From: Ottelia alismoides
Taxonomy: Eukaryota > Streptophyta > Magnoliopsida > Alismatales > Hydrocharitaceae
Reading direction: 5' to 3'
Assembly (NCBI GenBank): GCA_037367405.1
Contig: JAZKJV010001879.1
Span: 124,001 to 188,000, forward strand
DNA: 64,000 nucleotides
The notes beneath the pieces were generated by a model. It had not been told where the DNA came from. It ran no database searches and saw nothing but the letters and a program-made list of their open reading frames with translations. Each line of letters starts with the position of its first letter. The stretch's first letter is position 1. This document shows positions 55,595 through 64,000 of this stretch, piece by piece. The translations under genes were made by a program, and so were the position numbers.

Positions 55595-55606
55595 TATTAT
55601 CAGAGC
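55595..55606 (+). promoter_or_regulatory. Element I primer-binding site
   Basis: tattatcagagc, one base away from the initiator tRNA-Met site TGGTATCAGAGC after the first two bases; directly follows the LTR end. Confidence 0.8.
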
Positions 55607-56200
55607 AGTGGTCCTAGACCGGTGTTCTGACCTAGATCCTACTGCTGCCACCAGTCCTCGTCTCTCTTCCTCTCCACAACCCTTGCATGGTCCCCTCTTC
55701 CAGCAACTAGGGTCCCGCACAAAGTCCTCTCCTCCGAGCCTTCTCCTCGTACACGTAAGGGCTGCAGAGGCACCATGCACCATTGCCAAGGCTCCTTCGG
55801 GCCCTCTAGCACAACCGCATGTATTGTAGCCATAACCTGTAGGTGCTCCTGCAACCTTACGCTTCCTACATGCGTTGTAGTCGTGTCTAGCACCTCGGCC
55901 AAGGGCCTATTGCACCCCTTGGTCCGCCAGCGCCCCTTGCAAGCCCCTAGCGCCCGCTAGCACCCCTTGCAGGCCCCTAGCGCCCGCTAGCGACTCCACC
56001 TGGATTTCTAGCACCTCCTACGGATGTCCAGCACCATCTATGAGACTCGACAACTCCGTGCAACTTTGAGTTGTAGCTTCACAACCACAGTTTGTTGCTC
56101 CAGAAGCCTGAAAGAAGGCTGAAATGGTGACCTAAGTCGCCCATATGATTGCTTATCACAATAATATTCTCTTCTAGGTCACTTCTTCTTGACCACGATG
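55607..56200 (+). other. Element I leader
   Basis: GC-rich, with repeats of the word tagcgcccgctagcaccccttgc near 55945-55990. ORFs of about 87 codons on both strands look spurious. Confidence 0.6.
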
Positions 56201-57531
56201 ACATCTCTTCCCACTAAGGCCAAGCCCCTATATCTGACTTCTTCTGTGATGCTACAGGGCACATCTATCAAACTCAAGTGCACATAAAACTATAGGCACT
56301 GGTCTCATTCGTTCAAGGTGTTCATCGGTGGTCAAGAATCGTATCCTGACTAAAGATCCGTTCAAGAAGATGGACAATGATTATGACATGTGATATGAAG
56401 ACAACGGCCATGTCATCACTTGGATGACCAATAGTGTCAAACCAAATATTGCGGCAAGTCTTCCCTACAAAGACTTTGTAAAGGAGAAGTTGGAGAATTT
56501 GGAACAAACTTACTCCCAGAAGACGACCAAGTCTCAACTCGCAGAAATTTATACGCAGATTTGCTCTGAAACTTAAGGGGATTATAGTCTTGTCAAGTTC
56601 TACATGCATCTAACCGGTCTATTTGAGGAGCATCTGGTTTTTTAGCAAGCCTATTGCGACAAACATGTGGGAGAGCGATCTGAGTGGCAGGTTTATCGCT
56701 TCCTTTCCGGGCTACATCCACGATAACAAGCTATAAAGGAGCAGTTTTGACGGTTGATATTTATACATGGATTTGCTTTGCAACTTAAGGGGATTCTAGT
56801 CTCGTCAAGTACTATATGCATCTAACCAGTCTATTTGAGGAGCTTCTGGTTTTTTAGCAAGCCTGTTGTGACAAAAATGTCGTAGAGCGATCTGAGTGGC
56901 ATGTTTATTGCTTTCTTTCCGGCCTACATCCACGATACCAAGCTGTGAAGGAGAAGTTTTTGACTATTGGTACATTGGCACTGATTTATACCATCTTTGG
57001 TCATCTTCATGAACTAGAGACTTCTGCTGGACGTACTTTTAGTCAGCCATCTCTAGAGAATTCTACTCACTATGCATCATCCAGGAACATAGGACGATAG
57101 AGTTTTCAAGAAGTTAGAGGATGTGACTTTGGTCGTGGTCGTGGACGCAACTCTGGACGTGGACGAGATTTTGGCAGTTGTCATGGCCGTGAATTTACTT
57201 CTCCTTAGTATCCAGTGTGCATTCATTATGGATGTTGAAACCAACAGTTAAAGCGATGCTGGGAGAAGTTTGGCATACAACTCAATGCCAACAGTACCTA
57301 CGAGACAACCTCCTATCAGACATACTATGATACTGCAGAGGACTCACCTAATCAGCATTCTAGTGGAATGTTAGCACCATTTAGTGCTTCTAAGTACTCC
57401 CATACGAGGCAACTTCTACAGAACTCCAACATCTCCACCGGTGAAAGTACTACCACTACTAGTACTGCTAATTTGGCTACAACTTCAACTAGCCTACAAT
57501 AGCCAACTCCGTCTCTGCTTCTGGCCCCGCG
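56201..57531 (+). pseudogene. Element I gag, decayed
   Basis: Starts with ATGACATCTCTTCCC near 56200 and reads, with shifts, a copia gag: KLKCT, VFIGG, VITWMTNSVKPNIAASLPYKDFV, LEQTYSQKTTKSQLAEIY, MHLTGLFEE. A 212 bp tandem duplication (56547-56758 and 56759-56970) repeats the part from IYTQ to the PRYQA-like word. Then RFFKKLEDVTLVVV-like Arg/Gly-rich sequence, a decayed zinc knuckle near 57220-57250 (CIHYGC) and the Thr/Ser-rich run toward protease, where element H interrupts it at 57536. Confidence 0.8.
56547..56970 (+). repeat. 212 bp tandem duplication in element I gag
   Basis: Two adjacent copies starting atttatac, both with catctaaccrgtctatttgag and gagcgatctgagtggca, roughly 90 percent alike. 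The unit length is not a multiple of three, so it breaks the gag frame. Confidence 0.9.
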
Positions 57532-57536
57532 TGGAT

Positions 57537-57680
57537 TGTTGAGATTCTTATGTCGTGTGGGTATTATTTATATTTGCTTATTTTCCAGTTTATCATATTT
57601 AATTTTCCCGTAGAGCTTTTCTCCTATATAAGAGAGCTCTAGGGTTCTATGAAATGATATTCTCATTTTTCCCTTTCACA
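57537..57680 (+). repeat. Element H 5' LTR (144 bp)
   Basis: TGTTGAGATTCTTATG...CTTTCACA with TATA box ctcctatataagag near 57629-57642. Confidence 0.95.
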
Positions 57681-57692
57681 TGGTATCAGAGC
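57681..57692 (+). promoter_or_regulatory. Element H primer-binding site, initiator tRNA-Met
   Basis: TGGTATCAGAGC directly after the LTR. Confidence 0.96.
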
Positions 57693-58190
57693 GACGATCC
57701 TATACCGGAGCCTGTGCCCTAGATCCATCCCCACCAAAGCCCTTCGAGCGCCGTCGTTGAGGCAAGGCGCACGCCGCCGCCGTCGCAGGCGGAACCCCCC
57801 TGCCGCTCACCTCACCATGCCTCTTCCCCGTGTGCGCGGTTCTGGTGCGTCTCCTGCCGCCTTCGATCTTGCACCATGCGCGGCTCTGATTCACCGTGTC
57901 GCCTTCGATCTCGTACAAGTCTGCTCGCGCATCTGCTCACGCGTCTCCTCGAGCATCTGCACCCTAGTGCATCTGCGCGTCTGCTCGCGCATCTGCGCCC
58001 TAGCACGCCTGCGCGTTTGAAGCCCCAGTGTCGTAGACGTCTCCTCACTCCATTGCAGGAAACCCAAAGGAGTCTTCAAGGGATGGAAGTGGTTGTGGTT
58101 TGAGTCTACACCCACTACCATCTTCCTATATATCTGTGTAGACATTATTTGTCGTGTTTGCAACCTCAGTTTTGAGAAATAGTTATCATC
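57693..58190 (+). other. Element H leader, GC-rich with tandem words
   Basis: Like the leader of D, it is GC-rich and repetitive: gcgtctgctcgcgcatctgc-type units between 57920 and 58015. No real ORF. Confidence 0.65.
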
Positions 58191-59199
58191 ATGTCAGACA
58201 ACAAAGCATATATTCCATCCCTGGATGCTTTCAAAGATCCGGCACCGATTGTGAAGATGGATGGAACGAATTATGAATTCTGGGCTACGCAATTCATGAG
58301 TTTGATGCAATGCAACGACATGAAGCACATTCTCACGATAGAGGAGCCGCATGACAAGATTGGGACAAATACCTCATGGGAGGCAGATGATGCATATGCA
58401 CACATGTGGCTATCCGGTACTGTTTCGCCAGAGATAGCCAATGATATTTTGAGTCAACCTACTGCAAAGTCTATGTGGGATATTCTCGCCGCTACATACT
58501 CACCGATGAAGAATGAATCGAAAATACTACAGCTTCAGCATGATATTTTCACATCAAAGCAGAATGGTCGCCCTCTTCATACTCTTTATACTTCTTTGAG
58601 GGGTATGTTTGAGAAGCTACATGGATACATTCCTTTGACTGCTACGCCAGAGCAGCTCAAGGCGTACAGAGACTCAGTGATGACTGGGGTCTTACCTTGC
58701 AGCCCTTGACCCTGAGTATGATGCAGCTCGTGTCCAGATCCTTACTGATGCCACCATACCTCCGATGGAGGAGGCATATTGTAGATTGAGTAGACAGTCT
58801 ATATCCTCTGGTAGTACTTTACAGTCTCAGACATCTTCATCTATGGATGTATCACGTTGTAGAGGAAGCCCTACACCATATCATGGTAGGGGAGGCCCTA
58901 ACCGGGGCAGAGGAGGAGGTGGTCGATTCCGTCAGCCATGCACTTACTGCCACAGGCCAGGTCACTCTGAGGGGACCTGCTATTCCAAGCATGGGTTTCC
59001 TGCTTCAGCTCGAGTTGCAGAACAAACACAACAGGCTGGGAGCTCATCACCTGCATCTGACCAGAGATTTGATGAGCTTGTGGCGCGACTAAGGGAGATT
59101 ATGCCTGCTTCATCTAGGTCTACTGGCTCTCCTTCAGGATCCTCAGAGGTAGCTGCCTCAGCATCAGCTTCTACGTCAGGTATAATATGCCTTTACTAG
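58191..59199 (+). pseudogene. Element H gag
   Basis: 58191-58709 is the capsid part (172 codons, VKMDGTNYEFWATQFMSLM, ANDILSQPTAKSMWDILAATY). A single frameshift near 58700 is followed, after ALDPEYDAA in another frame, by 58765-59199 (144 codons) with a Gly/Arg-rich run and the CCHC zinc knuckle CTYCHRPGHSEGTC (about 58935-58980). Otherwise well kept. Confidence 0.9.
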
Positions 59200-60428
59200 T
59201 TTCTACAAGGGCAGATTTATCGGAATGGAACATGGATTCCGGTGCATCCCATCATCTCTATGGTGACAAAGGTTAGTTTAGTGTTTTTCGTCTGATTCAG
59301 CCTGGACAGTCTATTTTGACAGCAGATGGGACACATTCTCCCATTACTGATCAGGGGGAGGTGCAGTTGAATCATGGATTGACACTTCAGAATGTTCTTT
59401 ATGCTCCTGATTTTTCAATGAAATTACTTTCAATTAGTCAAATTACTAAAGATTTACATTGTCGTGCCATATTTGATCCATCTGCTCTTGTTACTCATGG
59501 GCAGGGTGATTGGAACTGACCGTGAGCAAGGGGGACTATATATACTAGTGCAATCTCCATATGTTGATGCCTCCTCTCTTCACACTGGATCTCTTTCTCC
59601 ATTTATGTGGCATCTTCGATTTGGTCATCTTCCTCTGCAGAAGCTGAGTCATGTTCTTCCACAGATTTCACCTTGCTCTACTTTCCAGTGCGAGGCCTGC
59701 CAGCGTGGAAAGCATCATCGGTCCACTTTCCAGAGTCGTCAGGGTCAAAGTAGTCATAGTTTGTTCGAGTTAATCCATTTTGATATTTGGGGTCCCAGTC
59801 GTGTCCCATATCTTTAGGGACACATGTTTTATCTTGTTGCGGTCGATGGGTTTTCGAGATTGTCTTGGGTCTTTCTTCTTAAAAACAAGTCTGATGTTGG
59901 TCATGTTATTCAATCCTTTATTAATAAAATAAGGAACATTTTTCAGCAAAAATCAAGTTTATACGTTCAAATAATGCACTAGAATTTTGCATTACTCATC
60001 TTTCTCAGTTCCTTAGCTCTCATGGCATTGTGCATCAGACGTCATGTGCATATACTTCACAACAGAATGGGGTGGCTGAACGAAAATATCGTCATCTTTT
60101 GGATGTTACCAGAACCCTTTTGATTCAGAGTGGTGCTCCTTATTCATACCGAGGAGATGTGGTTCTAACTGTGTGTTATCTGGTTAATCGCATGCCCTCT
60201 TCGGTGTTGGGGGAGAAGATTCCTTTCTTGATTGCGTTTCCCGAGAAGGATCTTTTTTCCCTTACGCCTCGTGTTTTCGGTTCAGTAGCTTTTGTTCATC
60301 AAATGTCTCCAGATCTTGACAAGCTCTCTCCCAAAGCTGTCAAATGCATGTTTGTTGGGTATTCTAAGACCAAAAAGGGATATCGCTGCTTTGACCATGT
60401 TCGATGAAGATATTATGTCAATGTTGAT
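59200..60428 (+). pseudogene. Element H protease and integrase
   Basis: Protease: a MDSGASHHLYGD word near 59230-59265, after a stop at about 59199, then TADGTHSPIT and LLSISQITKDLHCRAIFDP. Integrase: HLRFGHLPLQK and FQCEACQRGKHHRSTF zinc finger (59600-59730), LIHFDIWGPSRV (first catalytic Asp), a stop at 59815, VDGFSRLSWVF-like words, a decayed RSNNALEF region near 59965 where the Asp reads Asn, and TSQQNGVAERKYRHLLD (catalytic Glu, 60050-60100). The 60030-60407 piece (125 codons) is the longest intact part. Confidence 0.88.
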
Positions 60429-61080
60429 GTGACCTTTCTTAAATCCATTATGTATTTCTCTCCCACAGGTGACAGGCTTACTCCATCAGAGGATGGAGAA
60501 GAGGTCTATATGCCTCTTTCTCCGATCCCCATTGCATCTCCATCTCCTACACCGACACCTCCACCGCCGCCACCACCGTCACCTACACCACCACCTCCAC
60601 CGCCTCCTCCACCGTCTCCTATTTACTTTCCGCAAGTTTACCAGCGAGGGTCCCATGCTCATGCGCCTCCTCCATCATCCAGCACGCCCGATGTATGTAC
60701 TGAACATTTGAGCTCTTCTAATGGCACTGGTGATTTGCATGTACAGACTGAGGTACAGGATGTCATGGATCTTCTACAAGTGATGCGGATCTGGACATAC
60801 CTATTACTCTATAGAGGCAGAAGTGGGCTTGTACTATGCATCCTCTGGCTTCACATGTTTCTTTGGATCGCCTTTCCACGGATTTTCAGAGGTTTGTTGT
60901 AGGATTGTCTTCTAAGATACCATGAACCTATCAAGAGGTGTTACAGAGTGGCCATTGGCGTCTAGCTATGGAGGAGGAAGTGACAGCCTTACGATCTCGT
61001 GGTACATGGACCGTTGTACAGGCTCCGCCAGGAGCGTCTGTGGTTGACAGTAAGTGAGTGTTACTGTAAAACACTGAGCA
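60429..61080 (+). pseudogene. Element H linker with proline-rich run
   Basis: An open stretch 60429-60902 continues SIMYFSPTGD into a run of about 30 prolines with Ser/Thr (60535-60625, cac/tcc-rich repeats), the counterpart of the Pro run in D. The frame is lost soon after (VPITLYRGRSGLV-type remnant of the junction to RT). Confidence 0.8.
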
Positions 61081-62448
61081 GATGACACTGTGGATAGATA
61101 TAAGGCCAGGTTGGTAGCTGGAGGGTTTACCCAAACCTATGGGGTGGATTACCAGGACACATTTTTTCCTGTTGCACATCACTCTACACTACGCATTCTT
61201 GTTGTTGTTGATGTGGTACGCGACTGGTCACTTTTCCAATTAGATATAAAGAATGTGTTCTTGTATGATGTCCTACATGAGGAGGTTTACATGTAACAAC
61301 CACCAGGGTTTGCTGCTGAGGGGGAGTCCAGTATGGTGTGTCGTCTTCATAAGGTCATATATGGCCTTGAGCAGAGTCCGAGGGCTTGGTTTCAGAAGCT
61401 CTTAGAGTTGATTGAACAGAGGGGGTTTCTCCGATCCACTGCAGATCATTCTCTTTTTGTTAAGAGAACTCATAGAGGTACTGTTGTTGTTCTAGTTTAT
61501 GTGGATGACATTATTGTTACTGGTAGTGATGAACAGGGCATCATGCAGCTAAGGATTTCCTTGGACAACAGTTTGCGACCAAGGACCTTGGTATATGGCG
61601 TTACTTCCTTGGCTTGGAGTTTGCACGTAATCAACAGGGTAGGGTCATGACGCAAAGAAGTATGTCACTGACTTTTTATCTAAGACAGGTATGACAGGAT
61701 GCAAACCTGCTACTATACCAATGGATTCTAATGCTAGGCTCTATGATGATGACTCTGAAGAGGTAGATAAGAGGCGTTACAGGTGGCTGGTAGGAAAGTT
61801 GTTATATGTTACTATTACCGGGCCTGATATATCATTTGCTGTGAGCAGAGTCAGTCAATTTATGGAGCAACCCATATAGGTTCATATGGATGCAGTGTGC
61901 ATGATTTTGAGATATCTGAAATCTTCTGCAGGAGCAGGTCTTCTTTTCAGAAGGGATACATCCCTCACAGTTACTAGATGTGCAAATGCGGATTATGTTG
62001 GGTGTCCAAGGATATGAAGTCCACCTCAGGTTACATTATGTTTCTTGGTAGCTCACTGGTCTCATGGCGAAGTAAGAAACAGACAGTTGTTGCTTAATCT
62101 AGTGCTGAGTCAGAATATAGGGCTATGGTCCAAGGAAGTATAGAAATGATGTGGGTTAAATTCGTTCTGATTGATCCAACGGTTGAGGTTCCTCTTCCTA
62201 TGTACCTCAAATGTGATAATCAAGCAGCACTATTCATTGCTAATAACCCAACCTTCCATGAGAAAACAAAACACATTGAGATAGATTGTCACTACACTCG
62301 TGACTTGATCCAGAAGGGATTGATCTCTACTACTCACGTTACTTTCCGATGGCAAACATGTTCACCAAGGCTCTAGTAAGGGGCCCTTTTCATCGTTGCT
62401 GTTCCAAGCTGAGCATGATAGACATATATGCTCCAGCTTGAGGGGGAG
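61081..62448 (+). pseudogene. Element H reverse transcriptase and RNase H
   Basis: RT pieces: [36 protein letters not shown] (61235-61270), VCRLHKVIYGLEQSPRAWFQKL, catalytic box VLVYVDDIIVTGSDEQG (61490-61540, intact), then a shift, and WLVGKLLYVTITGPDISFAVSRVSQF (61787-61866). RNase H pieces: near 61975-62100 (ANADYVGC, SWRSKKQTVVA) and 62125-62376 (CDNQAALFIANNPTFHEKTKHIEIDCHYTRDLI), ending in KLSMIDIYAPA before the purine tract. Stops and shifts throughout. Confidence 0.88.
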
Positions 62449-62590
62449 TGTTGAGATTCTTATGTCGTGTGGGTTTTATTTATATTTGCTTATTTCCAGT
62501 TTATCATATTTAATTTTCCATAGAGCTTTTCTTCTATATAAGAGAGCTCTAGGATTTCGTGAAATGATATTCTCATTTTCCCCTTTCACA
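62449..62590 (+). repeat. Element H 3' LTR (142 bp)
   Basis: TGTTGAGATTCTTATG...CTTTCACA, about 6 percent different from the 5' copy. Preceded by the purine tract gcttgagggggag (62436-62448). Confidence 0.95.
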
Positions 62591-64000
62591 TGAATAATTA
62601 ACTTCGGGCATCTACTTATCTAACATGAGAAGGTAGTCTACTTACCTTCTCTCAACCATCTTCTTTTGTGAAGACAGATCTGGTTGCTAACGGAGTCCAT
62701 TCCCCCGTCACAGCTGTCGGAACTGTGGAGTTCTCCTCCAAGCTCCGGCTGACTGGAGTCCATTGTGCCTCTGCTTTTCCTCTTAGCTTATTATCTGTTC
62801 AAAAGCTATGTACTGAGCTTAATTATCAGGTAATTTTTGATGAGTTCTAATGTTATTTTCAGGACATCTAAACGCAACAGATTTTGATGGGGACATGAGA
62901 AGAATGTCCTCTACTATCTTGATATTCCATCTGATTCATTTTTTTGGCTCTGCATCTATCTTCGACAATCCTTTGCTTTGGCACCTTCGCCTTGGACATC
63001 TTTCTACTAAGGTTATCTCCATGATGCTCTCTAAACTTTCTATGTTGAAGCCCATTGAGTGTGAGGCATGTTAGTTCGGGAAACATCATCAAGCAATTTT
63101 TCCTACACGTGTTGAGCCCCATCGTGATGGTCCTTTTGCTTTTATCCATTGTGATATATAAGGACCTTGTCTACTATGAGCTCTGAGTGGGCACCCATTT
63201 TTTTATTTCTGTTGATGATTATAGTCGATCCTCTTGGGTCTATCTAATAAAGGAACGTTTGGAGATGAATAACATTGTCGGGATTTCTTTCTGTACATCA
63301 AAACATTCTTCTCTACTATATTCAAATTTTCTTGCTGATAATGCTTTGGAATTCTCCCAACATGACTTGACGACTTCCTTTACTTCCTAGGGAACTGTTC
63401 ACCAAATCTCATGTCCGTAAACCTCCCAGCAAAATGGGGGTAGCGGAAAGAAAACTTAGACATCTTCTTGAGATTGCTCGGTCCCTTCTCACTTAGATGA
63501 AGGTTCCGAAGACAAACTGAGGTGATGCCATTCTTACAGCCATCCATCTTATCAATAGGGTCTCGTCTATGATCCTAAAGGGGGCCACTCCTTTTACGTT
63601 ACTCTACCCCAATGAGTTGTCCTTCCCATTACCTCTGCGAATTTTCGAGTGTGTTGCGTTTGTCCACAATTTTTATGCAGCTGATAAGTTGTTACTTAGG
63701 GCGGCCAAGTGTGTTTTTCTTGGCTATTCATGCACCTAAAAGGGCTACAGGTGCTATGACCCTGTTGGGCACCGATACTATATTTCTGCATTACTTTTGA
63801 ACATACTAGCTTCTTTACCCAGTCTGCCACGGATATTCCATTGGATTTATACATCCATTACCGATTGTTTATAAACGCAAGCATACATCTGTGCATGCTC
63901 CTTGCCTTTGCATGTTCCTCTTACGTAGGATGAGAAGCCATCTTCAAGTACTGCCACCATTGTTGCCCCGGATGTGCCTCAGGAGTTTCCCATAGCTCTC
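62591..64000 (+). pseudogene. Element I protease and integrase, continuing past the window
   Basis: Resumes element I after H. Protease C-terminal half: TDLVANGVHSPVTAVGTVEFSSKLRLTGVHCA (62668-62760) and VIFDEF. Integrase: LLWHLRLGHLSTKVI and IECEAC (62960-63072, zinc finger, then a stop), VDDYSRSSWVYLIKERLEM (63205-63265), ADNALEFSQHDLT (near 63335-63375), a decayed TSQQNG-Glu region near 63425, and an FVHNFYAADKL-like tail with GYS near 63660-63730. Strong wording match to element F. RT and RNase H would follow beyond 64000. Confidence 0.85.

Larger units (their letters stand above)
57537..62590 (+). mobile_element. Element H: decayed Ty1/copia retrotransposon, sister of D
   Basis: LTRs at 57537-57680 and 62449-62590, flanks tggat/tgaat (one change), primer site at 57681-57692, purine tract at 62436-62448. 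Inserted in element I between gag and protease. Gag starts MSDNKAYIPSLDAF, close to MSESKTDIPSIGAF of D, and the whole polyprotein follows D in order and wording, but with frameshifts and stops. LTRs differ at about 8 of 143 positions, so H is much older than D. Confidence 0.95.

Noticed and set aside
60535..60630. Proline-rich repeat as a cell-wall (extensin-like) gene
   Set aside because: It lies in the expected integrase-RT linker of element H and has a matching run in the intact polyprotein of D.
1..64000. CRISPR arrays, bacterial operons, riboswitches, tRNA and rRNA genes
   Set aside because: No spaced direct repeats, no ribosome-binding or operon structure, no cloverleaf with A and B boxes seen. 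TGGTATCAGAGC words are primer sites, not tRNA genes.

Overview
The window is plant nuclear DNA made almost entirely of nested retrotransposons. I found no intact host gene, no tRNA or rRNA gene and nothing bacterial. Evidence for a plant is the Ty3/gypsy chromodomain pol type, Ty1/copia elements primed by initiator-methionine tRNA (TGGTATCAGAGC), an L1-type LINE, a TTG-tailed SINE and a captured plant-type GT31 galactosyltransferase fragment. An angiosperm is clear. A monocot is only a guess.

Layout. (1) 1-25661: an old plus-strand Tekay/Del-like gypsy element (B) enters from the left. Its RT is split at 969/13925 by a very young minus-strand relative (A, 970-13924, giant 4.62 kb LTRs, target duplication gtatt). 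Its 3' LTR is split at 16715/21838 by an intact minus-strand copia element (D, 16716-21832, identical 143 bp LTRs, one 1403-residue gag-pol ORF, target duplication aatcc). (2) 25662-26730: decayed L1-type LINE on the minus strand. (3) 26731-36924: gypsy element C, same family as A, plus strand, 3' LTR cut short. (4) 36925-39344: unassigned GC-rich DNA with a protease-like scrap. (5) 39345-46416: element E, a copia-like element without pol; its 5' LTR holds a 4.25 kb solo LTR of the gypsy family (39534-43786). (6) 46474-54232: decayed copia element F, carrying a 2.66 kb Angela/SIRE-like solo LTR (G, 47459-50114) and a 138 bp SINE (51979-52116). (7) 54233-55449: AT-rich spacer with a perfect-looking hairpin. 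(8) 55450-64000: copia element I, still open at the right edge, interrupted by decayed copia element H (57537-62590), a sister of D.

How the parts relate. A and C share a deletion of gag between primer site and protease and have broken pol, yet A has nearly identical LTRs. They look like a non-autonomous, LARD-like subfamily moved by proteins supplied in trans. The giant LTRs of A, B, C and the solo copy share a putative intron (conserved donor and acceptor) and a conserved GC-rich block, while the stretch between differs. In A this stretch contains a rearranged piece of a GT31 galactosyltransferase gene, now present twice because it sits in the LTR. This is the most interesting item in the window. 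D is the only element here that looks able to make all its own proteins.

Limits: boundaries were read by eye from LTR ends, primer sites and target duplications; family names below superfamily level are from recognition of motifs, not from a search.
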